Source: Prosopocoilus inquinatus
Taxonomy: Eukaryota; Arthropoda; Insecta; Coleoptera; Lucanidae
Assembly: GCA_036172665.1 (NCBI GenBank)
Contig: CM069872.1
Span: forward strand, 21,617,001 to 21,681,000
DNA: 64,000 nucleotides
Direction of reading: 5' to 3'
Part shown: in pieces, positions 42,482 through 53,689 of the stretch
Position numbering within the stretch: the first letter of the stretch is position 1
Layout of the letters: the number at the start of each line of letters is the position of its first letter
The notes under the pieces: generated by a model
What the model was told of the DNA's origin: nothing
The model's database searches: none
Seen by the model: only the letters and a program-made list of their open reading frames with translations
Made by a program: the position numbers and the translations under genes

Positions 42482-43116
42482 TTAGAGATATTCCGACAAC
42501 GTTAATTCGGACAGAACTTTACGCAGGCAAGTTTCGCACTGCGTACAATGATGATAGTTGTTCAGAGGCAAGAAACAGTTAACACACTTCTCCGAATGTT
42601 GGAAAAGATATCTGCAACAGAAATAACTAATTATTTCGAAAGTTCAAAATGTGGTACTTACTGCTTGCGGGATGTGTTCCACGTAACCTGTTCCAAGTTA
42701 TGACTTTGCACCTCGGACCAAATGGAAGTAGATGCAATAGATAACGCCTGCACACACGTCGCGCAAATAGAAACTAGGCAGTCCCAGTTGTCCTCATTGT
42801 CGGTCGTCACTGCATGAGCTAAGGGAACATCCAAGGTACTTGCGTCAACTACCACGTAGTTGTCAATGCGACAGAATGTAGTAGACGAAGTATTCCACTC
42901 GTCCAGTAAATTACCGATAGCCGAATACAAAGCTCCCCGGTAACGATAATTAACCAGGGTGCGCTGCTGGGCCACGATAAGTTGATTGGCTAATGTTTCG
43001 CTTAAATAAGCAGAAACAGGACCAGGAATCGCGCTAGGGTTGCGCAAACTGAAGGCACTGCCTTGCACGTTGTAGTGTGTACGGTCACAACACGAAGAAG
43101 GTACTGGTCGAGACAT
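42482..43116 (-). CDS. NS3: Endogenous densovirus NS3-like protein (copy B), spliced
   Basis: First gene inside the terminal repeat. The Met at 43116 (MSRPVP) is the sensible start; the frame is open further upstream but runs through the terminal repeat. A 50-bp GT-AG intron (42612-42661, GTAAGTA...TTGCAG) joins the frame to a Cys/His-rich C-terminus with two CxxC pairs, typical of densovirus NS3. Without splicing the frame stops at 42658. The stop is at 42482-42484. Copy A at 44141-46130 keeps the same plan. Confidence 0.65.
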
Positions 43117-43149
43117 GATGACTGTGATATTTAAACGGTTTCCGGCATA

Positions 43150-43373
43150 GCAATTTATACAGAATCCCCCAGAATGCAGGGAAAACCACACAGTTTCGAA
43201 AAGCAGCGAATCGCAAACGGCGGTGACCGCGAACTCTGCCCCGAGCCGGGACTGGGAGCTTGTCGGATAAGAATACAATTGTATTCTTATCTTCCAGCAG
43301 CAGCGTGTGACGTCACGCTGATGCTGTTGGTATATCATGCATACATCAACAGCATCAGCGTGACGTCACACGC
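43150..43373. repeat. Densovirus terminal-repeat remnant between copies A and B
   Basis: Contains a perfect 26-bp palindrome (43266-43291, GATAAGAATACAATTG core) and a perfect 27-bp inverted repeat around a 17-bp loop (arms 43303-43329 and 43347-43373, with GTGTGACGTCACGC). The same region, without the 27-bp hairpin, recurs at 46170-46345. Position upstream of NS3 fits the hairpin telomere of a parvovirus genome. Confidence 0.75.
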
Positions 43374-44054
43374 ACACATTTCGTCAACTTCGTCCAAAGT
43401 TGTTCCTTCGGAACTTTCTTCGCGTCGCTCATTGGAATCAATTTCAGTTGCACTAGGAATTTCCCGTCTGGCGCCGGCGAAGAAATAGTAGAGACATTCT
43501 CGAGGGTGTAGGAACATATATATTCCGAGTGCTCGGAGATAAACTGCGAGCAATACACTACATTGTATATAACTCAATTATACAAATAGAAATTGTACAT
43601 ATATTCAACATAATGTATTGCTCACCTCGTCCAAGGCCACCGGTCCACCGAGTTCGCCGTCGTCGTTGGAAAGACAATCCACGGAAAGTGGTACACCGAC
43701 AGGTTCCGGCGGTCCACCCGCAATCGTGGACGTCGTGCAAGTGTTACCAGTCGGGGGATTCCCCATGATAGGAGACGATGAACAATTGTCCGTTGTATCG
43801 TTGTTGACACATGCTTCCAAATACGCGAACGCCTTCATCACGATCTCCGATGGGAAGCACGTCGTGACATAGTCGTCGTCGGAGGCCAGCTCGAAATATG
43901 TTGTCCACGAACGCGTTTTGTCGGGGTTCTCGAATTCCGAATTCAGTAGCTTCTTCAAGCAGCGCAGCAAGGGAAGAATCGGATGGCCCAACGTCAGTTC
44001 AACTTCGTCGAAAATCGCGTCAAGACTTGTATCAATTCTATGGGAACCTGCCAT
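43374..44054 (-). pseudogene. Endogenous densovirus NS1/NS2 5' fragment (copy A)
   Basis: Same organisation as copy B: the NS2-like frame 44054-43605, NS1 pieces in other frames, and a GT-AG interval equivalent to the NS1 intron (about 43539-43624). The sequence stops abruptly at 43373, where the copy B terminal hairpin begins, so the helicase half is missing. Confidence 0.75.
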
Positions 44055-44756
44055 ATTTCTTCACATAAATTTAAAATTTCCCGAAGTGATAACGTTTCCT
44101 CCATTGAAATACAAACGTCCTAAGAACTAAGAAACTTAAATTACGGATATTCTTCCAAGGTTAATTCAGGATGTAAGAAGCGTCGTAAACAAAGTTCGCA
44201 CTGTGTACAGTGCGAATACATTTGTAGCGGTAAAGAACAATTGATGCACTTTTCGGAATGTGTGAATTTGTAGCTGCAAACAAATTATGAAAATCACTAT
44301 CGTCAAGTAATATGTATTCTTACCGTTTCTGCACTGCGTTCCATTCAACTTTTTCCAATGTGTGCGTTGAAATTTCTGACCATACGGCGGTAAGGGGAAC
44401 ATGTAACGCGTCAACACAGGTGTTGCAAATGGACACCAATCAATCCCAATTATCTTCCTCGGAACTGGACGATCGAAAGGGGACGTCCAAATTACTTGCG
44501 TCGACGATAATGTAGTTATCCGTACGACAAAACGTTGTGGATTCGGAATTCCACTCATCCAATAATGTGCCAATAGCGCTAAACAAAGCACCTCGATAGC
44601 GAAAATTTACCAAGGTACACACAGAAACTCACCATACCTCCCCCCCCCCCCACACACACACACACCTTGAAGAAATGTCTTCAACAGTTGTCAGTCTCTG
44701 GCTTAGGCAATAGACAAATGTTGGTTGTTGTGCAAGAATTAGCTGATTCGCTAATA

Positions 44757-46020
44757 CAGGGTGCGGCAGAATGACCTCCCCAATTTGGGAAGCTAATAAA
44801 AACCAAACCAAGCAACCAAGAAGAATGTTTATATTTCTGAAAAGTGTACGTAAAGCAGATTTAGATTAGCGTGTTTTAAAAATGACATCACTTAAGTGGC
44901 GACCTTCATTGGCGATACTTTGATTTAGTCTCTCCCGGTAGTTTTCCATGACCATGCGTGTCATTTCGGGTGGAATAGCAGCAACTTCTTATGTTATTGC
45001 CTCCCTAAGAGCTTCCAAAGTTTGAGGACGATGTTGGTATACCTTGGATTTCAAGGAAAAAATCACATGGGGTCAAATCGGGGGAACGCGGAGGCCACCC
45101 AATGTCACCACGCAAGATGAGACGGCCAGGAAACATTTCTCTCAATATTCCAAGGCTACGACGAGATGTGTGGGATGTCGCACCATCTTGTTGGAACCAT
45201 ACATTTTCCTGTCCATGTTCATCAAAAAGAGCAACCAATCTACCGTTACCGTTACAGTCACACCATTCTCTTCAAAAAAGTACGGACCCCACACACCAAA
45301 CTCAAATACGGCACACCACACTCTAATCTTAGGACTATGTAGTGGTCGTTGATGAAGTTGCCGAGGGTTATGGTCTGCCCAATATCGGAAATTCTGTTTG
45401 TTAACCATGCCTGAAAGGTGAAAATGTGCTTCATCCGTGAAGAGCACAGCATATCTTCGAGGAAAGTTTTGAAGTTCTCGACACAAAGTTGTACGGGTTT
45501 CATAATCTCTTTCGTCCAGCTCCTGTGCAGTTGCAATTTTGTAAGGGTGCATTTTCAGTTCTCGGTGCAAAATTCTCCGGACACTTCGATCTGATAATCG
45601 TAGGGCAACCGCATGCTTTCGTGCAGAACGCCGTGGAGATTGACCAACCGAAGCTCTCACAGCAGCCACATTTTCCGGTCCTGTTGAAGTCCGAGGACAT
45701 CCAGTAGAATTACGTTTTAATGCACTACCTGTTTGTCTGATGTTTAACACCCAGGTGCGAATTGTTTTTCTATCGGGAACGGGATCATGAGCAGCGAGCG
45801 CGAAGCGATTACGAAAAGCACGTTGCGTCGATATCGGCGAACCGCCATTTCTAATAAATTCCTCCACAACAAACGCGCGGTGTACTCCCGACCATGCCAT
45901 GATGTGAACTGGAAATTGCATGAGATGAGCTGTCTTTCTACGTATGCATCCCTGCTGTACCCACACCCGGCCCCTGGCTACACCTTCCACAAATCGGGGA
46001 GGTCATTCTGCCGCACCCTG
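44757..46020 (-). mobile_element. Tc1/mariner-type transposon with TA duplication
   Basis: 1,264 bp. Inverted ends CAGGGTGCGGCAGAATGACC (44757 onward and inverse ending at 46020), flanked by TA at 44755-44756 and 46021-46022. It interrupts the densovirus NS3 copy at a point that can be matched to copy B. Confidence 0.9.
45005..45990 (-). pseudogene. Tc1/mariner transposase, frameshifted
   Basis: DDD/E transposase. 45990-45142 contains the paired helix-turn-helix region (RNGGSPISTQRAFRNRF, RSARKHAVAL) and first catalytic Asp in LFTDEAHFHLSG. The frame breaks near 45240 in a GTAACGGTAACG repeat. The rest continues in another frame, 45238-45005, with the second Asp in QQDGATSH and SPDLTPCDFF about 35 residues on. 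Met at about 45930 (MQFPVHIMAWSG) is a better start than 45990. Confidence 0.8.
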
Positions 46021-46169
46021 TACTTCGCTAAGATGCGCCACTACCGGACCTGGCAACGAAGTCGGACGACGCACGTTAAATACGTCGTTATGGACATTCC
46101 AATGGGATCGATCCGTACACGGAGCAGGGACTGAAGATGCAATCGTGAAAGAAACTATTTAAAGTCCAC

Positions 46170-46345
46170 CGTACCTGGATATTTATACGGATATCCTCCG
46201 AATGCAGGGAAAACCCGATGCCGGGTAAAACCAGAAAAGCTAAACCAGCGGCGACCCGGAACTCTGCCCCGAGCCGGGACTGGGTGCTTGTCGTATAAGA
46301 AGACAATTGTCTTCTTATATTCCAGCAGCAACAGCAGCAGCACGT
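46170..46345. repeat. Densovirus terminal-repeat remnant of copy A
   Basis: Shares AACTCTGCCCCGAGCCGGGA and surrounding sequence with 43225-43260 and contains its own perfect 26-bp palindrome (46294-46319, core AAGACAATTGTCTT). Marks the right end of the viral fossil. Confidence 0.75.
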
Positions 46346-46369
46346 GTGTATACCAACGTATGATATGTT

Positions 46370-46860
46370 AATTTATGACTCATTGTACTCTTTAAGAATT
46401 TCTCGCCCTTCTGCACTAGCTGCTATTTCTTTCTCAAAATCCTACAATCCAAATATTAAAACTTTAATAATAATTTTAATATACATAAGAAACATATACA
46501 TAAAAAATGTATGAATAAATAATGAATTTTCATGTATGTATATAGAATAGAATTTCGATAAACTTCAACTAATTTGTTGTATTAATTAGTAAGATTTACA
46601 TTCATGCAAGGATCTACAAAAACTACATAAATAGTAATAGATATAGAGCACACCTCTAAATCGACATTATGTTTATTTTTGCAACTTTTTCAGGCACAGG
46701 AGACAGGGGTTCAGCAATAACTACTCTAGCTGAAACGTTACTTATTCCAGATGTAATAGTGTTTGTTGAAGCAGGAGATGTATTGGGACTAGGTGCTGAA
46801 AACAGTACATAAATCTTTTTCGCAGAACACTTATCACTATAATTTCTTGTGTTTAACATA
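46370..46860 (-). other. Possible two-exon gene tail of unknown origin
   Basis: A minus ORF (46859-46656, Ser/Thr/Val-rich) can be joined in a second frame through a plausible donor (GAG|GTGTGC near 46652) to a downstream segment ending FEKEIAASAEGREIL, with an acceptor near 46448 and a stop at about 46377. Coding-like composition, but no family recognised; could be chance. Confidence 0.25.
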
Positions 46861-48298
46861 AAACAAGTGTATAGGGTGCGGAGAAATTATGGCACCAAAT
46901 GGAATGACAGTCAAACTTTTGATACTTGGGTTTAACATTTGGTATGGTTATACTGGTTATACTCGTTATACTGGTCATTAAACCTGTCTTTTAACGAGAG
47001 TTGCATTTATATTATGCAACAGAGTTTGGCAGATACAGCAATCTTAGATTATCTTAAATGGCAACGAGTTTAACTTAGCATCAAACTACGTCATGAGGTT
47101 GTTTATTAAAAGCTCAAATCCGGCATGGTAAATATCCCAGCAAAACACCGACAAGTCTTTAGAAAAGGTTACTGACCTTCCTTTAGGAATGAATAGTTTG
47201 CCGAATTTCAAAAACATAATTTACTAGGGAATGCTAGTTTTTATTTCACAACTTCTTCGTTACTTTAGACTAATCTGCTTTTTTGGTGTTTCTGAAGCAA
47301 ACGCCTTTCAAATGATGCAAATTAAACCCTTGTTGCCAAAAACTCCAAGATGGCGACTTCTGGCAAGCTGCAGTTGCCAAATGCAAACGAGTCATTTGCT
47401 CAATTTGTTGAGCCCCTATTTACTTGCGCAAGTAATATCTCCGTTTTAAGATGACATTTTAAATCTGCACAACGCAGAGAAATATTGCTCAACTTTGCAT
47501 TTTCTTACACAGCATTTTTTCAGGATGGTCGTGCTCTAAAGAAATTACAGGTTTTAATAAAATAATCACGTAGTTTACGCCCACAAATAAACACCGAATA
47601 GTGTAATAAATTTGTAAAAATAATCTTTGTTTTATTGGGAACTGTTCATATGAGTACAATAAAACTTACGCTTACCTGTCTCGTCAATTATACTTTTAGT
47701 GACACTTGGCATACCGACAACTTTAACCCACTTTTTACAATTTTGATATTTTTACAAATACAATTTTATATCACTTTCGGAAAGACAAGAAAGGGGGCTC
47801 CGCTCGAGAAACAATGGCTTAAGCAAATGTAATACGCGTGCGCTGAAAATCAGGCGTTTAAACGTAACAAATTTTGAGATGATTTTAACTCTTTGCTAAG
47901 AAATATTACAGGGTCACTGTGAAATGTAACTACTTATACAAAAGCGTTTAATAAAGTTTACTAGGTACTTCCATTTTATGTATAGTTTGTCCAATGTTAT
48001 TTGGAATATACTGTCGTTAGGACTAGTTCACTTTAAGGGTCGCTTATGGCACCAGAAGCACCCCCTGCAGTAAATGTGGCACGCGCTAACAGAAACTTGC
48101 AGATCCGTACTTTAAATTTTACGATGTAATTTCTTAAATTATTCAGATATTAAAAACTATGAATTAGATTTATAGATATAAAGGCAATATTAAATGAAAT
48201 TAAAAACAAATGTAATTTTCATAGCGTACATACATAATTTAATTTCAAGCATTATATATACAAACAGTTATAACAAATTCAATAACAATTTTATATTT
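46861..48298. other. Interval without recognisable genes
   Basis: Short ORFs only (72 aa at 47231-47449, 65 aa at 47635-47832), no motifs. Perhaps the flank of the IS630-like element at 48.3 kb. Confidence 0.4.
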
Positions 48299-49480
48299 TT
48301 ACGTTTCACTCATTTCATTCATGTCTTCAACAAATTCTGATCGGTAGTTGTCTTCTACTTTTACTACGCGTTGAATACACTTGGCCCACATTTCTGCACC
48401 GATTTTATTAACTTCCTCTTTTATTAATTCAAGTACTCCATTACTAAATTGAGGATTTTTGTTATTTTTCCTTATATTACATTTCAAGTTGGCCCAGATC
48501 AATTCTATAGGATTTAAAATGCAGTGATATGGAGGTAGTCTGATAACTTGATGTCCATATTCCTTAGCCGAAGTATCGATTGCATAATCTTTTTTGAACG
48601 TAAAAGCCTTAACAATTTCTAAAAGTTGTTTTCTTGTATAATTTTCTTCAAAAAATATATCCTTTTCATAAAGAAATTCCATAATTTCACCTTTTCTAGA
48701 GTTAGAGCAAGGTATTTCTTCATTTTGTATAGAATGATAGCTTGCGTTGTCCATAATTATAACACTGTTGGGAACAATATTTGGAATGAAACTGTCCTTA
48801 AACCATTTATAGAAAAGATCTCCCGTTATGTCTTCATGGTAATCGAGTTTCGCATCTGAGGTATTTTTAGCTTGTAATAGTAATCCATTCGGCACCCAAC
48901 CGTATTCCGATCCCGCATGCAGAATAATAATTCGTTTTCCTTTTGAAACTGGAACATCGAATCTGCATCTTTCTGAATGATCTGTCCAACTTTTTTTCAA
49001 TACATCGTGGCTATCAAACCACGTTTCGTCGAGAAAATAAAACGTTTTCCCTTCATCTCGAAGTCTCTTCACTTCCTTTAAATAATTATACCGCCACTCG
49101 CTTATTTTCGGAGATTCCATATTAACCTGTCTTTTATTTATCGTACTGTAGGTAAAGCCAATCATCCGTAAAAATGATCTTATGGTCTGTTTTGCGCAGT
49201 GAATGCCAATACGCGCATCAGTAAAAATTTTTTCCTGTAAACCTCTTAGAGTTGGTACCAATTTTGCTTTGTACATGTCAGAAATAAATATTCTCACTGC
49301 ATGAGCATGCTTCTCAATAACTAAGCTACGAAGAACACCTTTATTAAGCCCAGTTTTCCTATGGAGAATTCTTAATGAATGTCTTCATTAAGAATTCTCC
49401 ATACAGAAGTACAAGGAACACCTGTCATTTGAGATGTTTTTTTTATAGTACCTTTGCCGTTTTCAGTATCTCTCAGATAC
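48299..49480 (-). pseudogene. IS630/Tc1-mariner-like transposase, catalytic part
   Basis: Main frame 49297-48299 (332 aa): Asp in FYFLDETWFDSH, Asp in IIMDNASYHS, Glu in LPPYHCILNPIELIWANLK. The second Asp and the Glu are separated by 81 residues, far more than the usual 34; from memory this resembles the DD82E (Sailor) group. The frame is broken upstream near 49362-49403, where an 18-bp-arm perfect hairpin lies in the gene. The N-terminal codons continue at 51921-52086 beyond the piggyBac insertion. Confidence 0.75.
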
Positions 49481-49484
49481 TTAA

Positions 49485-51916
49485 CACGTTGATTGCCGCC
49501 CGCCTCCAAGGTAATTGTCCCCGGTGCCGACAACGCTTTTTGCATTTACAAATGTTTGCCTCTAATTATGATGCAGAATTAAAGCATTAAAAATGTCATT
49601 ATATTAATTTTAATAAATAATAATAAATAATTTATTGTACTCCGATCGGAGTGTTTGGCGTCGAACATAAAAATAATCACTGGATGCCGAACACTCCGAT
49701 AGGCGTGTAGCATAATATGTCCATTGAATAGGATACAATAAAACAGCGTATACAAAAAAGGTTTTATCTTTCTACTAAGATTAATAAGAAAATATAAAAG
49801 AAATAAATAATATTAAAAATATATAAAATAACAGAAATAAGTGAGCAAATAAATGAGAACACACATTATTCATTTTTTATGGAAGTCTGCAAAACACTCC
49901 AGGCAGAGTCCGGGTCGTTCAGGGCAGGCTTTACACTCATAAATAGTTTGCTTCCTCTTGCCCTTCTGCCTGCAAACTCTGCATTCCTTTCTGCTAATTC
50001 TGGTTTCTTTAGATTTTTCATTTTTCTTTAGAGTCTTTTCTATTTTACTGATGACATGGATATTTGAAGCAACTGGTGGAGTGTTTGGTACAGCACGTGC
50101 AGGCAGCAAATTTCGAATAATGTTTAGACGGAAGTCATATAGCCTCATACTTTTCGTTGAGTATTTCTGATGTAGATAGTAGGCGTTGATCAAACTCATT
50201 TGTAGTACGTGAACAAATATTTTTTTGTACCATCGTATTGTTTTTCTGCCGCAGGGATAATATGCCATCATCTGGTCCTGCCTGTCAACTCCAGACATAA
50301 ATGCATTATATCCTAAGATGGCTTTAGGTTTCTCAATTTCTATGCCCTTCTTATTTCTAAATATCCCCATTTCATTACCAAACTCTGTACTAATGTACTG
50401 AACATAACGTTTGTCTCGCCATCTACCAACATGTACTCCACTGTAAAACATAGATTTATTTTCGCCTTTCTTTAACTTTGCCGTCATTACAGCTTTTGGA
50501 TTATTCCTCCGATCTACCCTCAGTGTGCCAGTGCAATATGTTTTTTGTTGCAATAGCTTGATTGCCAAGTCAGTGCTATTATAAAAATTATCGAGGTACA
50601 CAGCATGTCCATGACCCAACTTCTCTTCTAATAAGTGCAGAACTATTTTCTCTGTGTGGCCAGTTCCGCTATAGACATCTGAAGAACCTTCATAAATACG
50701 AAATTTCAATATCAAACCATTTGGTTCGGTCAACATGTACAACTTGATGCCGTATTTATGCCGTTTGTTTTTTATGTATTGTCTGAACTGCAGACGGCCA
50801 CGCCAAAGAACCATTGCCTCATCTAACGACATTTCTCTGCCAGGGTAATAAATATCTTCCATTTTTTTATTGAAAAAGTCTACAACAGATCGTATCTTCC
50901 CCAAACGATCGGTTGGATCCCTTTCCCCTGATGTAAAGTGTAAACATCTTAAAATGAGTAGAAACCTATTTCTGGACATACACTCTCGAAAAATAGGTAT
51001 ATTGAACAGAGGGTCTGTTTTCCAATAGTCGGTGAGACGTGTCAAAGAAATTGTGCCTGTGTGTAGCAATAGAGCTAAAAAAATTTTCATTTCTTCTAGT
51101 GTAACATCTCTCCATGCAGTGATTCTCGACTTTCCAGTTGTGCCCGGCTGAGATAAAACTTCTACGGCATAACTATTTGTATTTTCTACAACACCCTGTA
51201 GAAAATTGTTGTCAAAAATTAGGTCGAAAAAGTCACTGGGTGTACCATCCACTGGAACTGGCACTAATAATTGTTGTTGTCTAGTAAATGGAAGTTGCTG
51301 CAAAGTGCCCGTATCGGTCCAATCTATATTTCCTGAATCGATGATCTCAACCTCACTTTCTGAACTAGATTCCGATTCCTCTTCGGAAGTTACATCGTCA
51401 TCACTATCGATACCAAAGTCCATTATTTTTTGTACTTCGCCGTGTACTTCAGAAGTAGACAACTTTTTACGTTTATTTACTGTGCTTTCTTCTCTAGGAA
51501 GTCTTCTTTTAATGCCAGACGGTCCCGGTTCCGCCATTTCAAATTTTACTATGACACACACACACACAAATTCGAAATAAAGTTATTGTAAAATGCCTTC
51601 CCTGAATGTCCACTACGAACTAAAATATAAAAAAAAAACATATTTCCATTGTTTTCTAGAACCAAATGGCTTAGGTTAATCGACGCTGTTAAATAACTAA
51701 CTGAGTCCAAACAAAAACAAAAAATGCGTAGCCAAATTACATAAGTGCTGTAGAAAATCCCGATGAAGGATGCCACACTGTAAAACGACGATTTATTAGA
51801 GTGCCACTTCCTTTCTGATTCATGAAAATACTATAGAACCATCACTCTTTAAGGAGTATACGGCACCGCAATCGGGAACCGCGGAACTCCGATCGGAGTG
51901 GGTGGCAATCAACGTG
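49485..51916 (-). mobile_element. piggyBac-like transposon at TTAA
   Basis: 2,432 bp. Inverted ends CACGTTGATTGCCRCCC (49485-49501 and 51900-51916), with TTAA at 49481-49484 and 51917-51920. Subterminal palindrome ACTCCGATCGGAGT occurs near both ends (about 49640 and 51886). It splits the IS630-like transposase gene. Confidence 0.92.
49870..51567 (-). CDS. piggyBac transposase (PGBD-like, 565 aa)
   Basis: Cut-and-paste transposase acting at TTAA. Met11 at 51537 (MAEPGPSG) is the likelier start. Acidic N-terminus (DSDDDVTSEEESESSSESEVE), then the DDE_Tnp_1_7 region: DLIFDNNFLQGVVENTN, WRDVTLEEMKIFLALLLHTG, MSLDEAMVLWRGR, AVYLDNFYNST, PKAILGYNAFMSGVDRQDQM (the catalytic Asp residues lie in these last three motifs). 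The C-terminus is a Cys-rich finger (CRVCRQKGKRKQTIYECKAC). Open throughout; with intact ends it may be recently active. Confidence 0.9.
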   Translation of the reverse strand: MCVCVIVKFEMAEPGPSGIKRRLPREESTVNKRKKLSTSEVHGEVQKIMDFGIDSDDDVTSEEESESSSESEVEIIDSGNIDWTDTGTLQQLPFTRQQQLLVPVPVDGTPSDFFDLIFDNNFLQGVVENTNSYAVEVLSQPGTTGKSRITAWRDVTLEEMKIFLALLLHTGTISLTRLTDYWKTDPLFNIPIFRECMSRNRFLLILRCLHFTSGERDPTDRLGKIRSVVDFFNKKMEDIYYPGREMSLDEAMVLWRGRLQFRQYIKNKRHKYGIKLYMLTEPNGLILKFRIYEGSSDVYSGTGHTEKIVLHLLEEKLGHGHAVYLDNFYNSTDLAIKLLQQKTYCTGTLRVDRRNNPKAVMTAKLKKGENKSMFYSGVHVGRWRDKRYVQYISTEFGNEMGIFRNKKGIEIEKPKAILGYNAFMSGVDRQDQMMAYYPCGRKTIRWYKKIFVHVLQMSLINAYYLHQKYSTKSMRLYDFRLNIIRNLLPARAVPNTPPVASNIHVISKIEKTLKKNEKSKETRISRKECRVCRQKGKRKQTIYECKACPERPGLCLECFADFHKK

Positions 51917-51920
51917 TTAA

Positions 51921-52086
51921 ATACATTCAAAACGATACGTTTAGCTTCTATTGGTAAACGAAGGTTCTGTCGAGCACTACTATTTCCTCTATGATTATCC
52001 TCTGAGACGGGAAGTTCATTTTGTAATATCACCTCTTCATGAATTTCCATATTATCACTATCACAGTGATCCCAAGGACGCCACAT
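51921..52086 (-). pseudogene. N-terminal piece of the interrupted IS630-like transposase
   Basis: Minus frame from Met at 52086 (MWRPWDHC) to RQNLRLPIEAKRIVLNVF, which resumes on the other side of the piggyBac at 49480 as a helix-turn-helix-like KGTIKKTSQMTGVP. The join is deduced from the TTAA duplication. Confidence 0.6.
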
Positions 52087-53685
52087 CTTTTTATTTCAGC
52101 ACTTATACGACTAAACACAAGACTAGTTGAATAATGATGTTCACTTCAGAATGAAGTTTATTACTGAGGTTATTCTTAATGGAAATATATTTATATAGCA
52201 AACAGCAATCAAATATAGATAAGTAATACTTCCAAGGAATTACAAATAATCCGCGCATTAAGGTGAAAGCACTAATTTCGCCAAAGCGTATAAGTACCAT
52301 TTGCTTGAATTTAACATTACCTAGAAGAGCTGTGGCCCTAACAAATTTCTTGAATACGGCTACTATACGACGAACGTAGTAATCGCATTTTTATACTTCC
52401 ACAGCTTAATAATTGTACAGCCTTACCTGCCAAACCTATCGTAAAGTAAATTCGTTTTAACGACCGTATTATCCAAATAGCGTTGGCCAAACTATACGTA
52501 AAACTTATTTTATGTAAAACTTAACTACTTAAGGTGTTGATTTTTGTAATTCTTCACTTCGTCAGAGTCAAATAATTCCACCTTAAATTTAACGACTTCC
52601 AGTGGATAAACTTTTAACTGAAAAAGTGGAAAATACCTTAATTTTTAGTTAGATCTAACAAAAATCAGATATTAGTTTGTAAATTACGGAGGGAATGAAA
52701 TTAACTCTCTAAAATTTTTCCCTGTGTACTGTGTACTCGTCGGTGTCAACGTTATTTCTCGGGATCTGGAACTCTGTTCTCCACGATGGATTTTCAGTCC
52801 GCTTCTTTTGATTTTGTCGTCCGGGATTCGCTTAGGAGTTGAAACTCGAAGAGTTGTCTGCGATAGAAGCCCCGCAAATCAAATCCGTTATGACTGCGCC
52901 AGTTATATCTTCCAGAACGGTTAAGGCGTTTTTAAAAATTATTTTATTATTTACTTGGAGATATAACAAATTATTAATTATTTAATTACAGTTTTATTTA
53001 TTTATTTAACACGATTACGTACAGCACTAATACAAGACTATTCTAAGACTGTTAAGACGACTCTCTGATTAAAATGTGAACAATGGTATATATAGCGAAA
53101 TACACCTACACATTAATACAGCAAGCATCATACGTGACCATGACCGATATATGAATCAGCGATGTGAGTTATATAATTAATTAGGTCACGAACAAAGAAT
53201 CTATTATTTTAATGTAATATAACTTACACGCTCTTCTTGTGCTGTGAAATTCGAACAACGCTTTCTTTTTCCACATTGTTCTTCCATATTCTTGAAATAG
53301 GCGGGAAAACCTTAAAAGCATGCTTTCTGTTATACTAATCAAACATGAATAACTACATACAGCTAAGTCATAATGATAATATACTTATCCTAATACGTAC
53401 AGAAAACTTACCTTTATGTGAAATTGACGTATATAATCCGTAAAATTATCTCCGATTGAAAATAACTGGAAAATTGCAGAAAATAATAATAAACCTAACC
53501 TATTCAACCCACACCACGCTGTCACTGCATGTGTTGACATAAATTATCACCTCGAAATCCATACTTTTGTGTAGCCAACCTTCGAAACTTATAACTTAGT
53601 TAAACCCTTCTTAAACAATATTTGTACGACAGATTTTTAATTAAGTATTACTTAAATATTAAGCCTAGTTTAGTTAAACTTATTC
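52087..53685. other. Interval without recognisable genes
   Basis: AT-rich. 52730-53090 has LTR-like texture with TATTTATTTATTTAACACG, but no partner was found. Confidence 0.35.
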
Positions 53686-53689
53686 CTAA

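Larger units (their letters stand above)
44141..46130 (-). pseudogene. Endogenous densovirus NS3 (copy A), interrupted by a mariner element
   Basis: N-terminal part at 46130-46021, C-terminal part at 44756-44141, homologous to copy B. It is broken by the Tc1/mariner insertion (44757-46020) and by about 85 extra bases with a C-run and CA repeat (44640-44665). The CxxC-rich C-terminus is still readable at 44141-44280. Confidence 0.7.

Noticed and set aside
49375..49590. 71-residue plus ORF
   Set aside because: Antisense to the IS630-like gene and crosses the piggyBac boundary.
52730..53090. Solo LTR
   Set aside because: LTR-like composition only; no partner, no TG...CA pair and no duplication could be shown.
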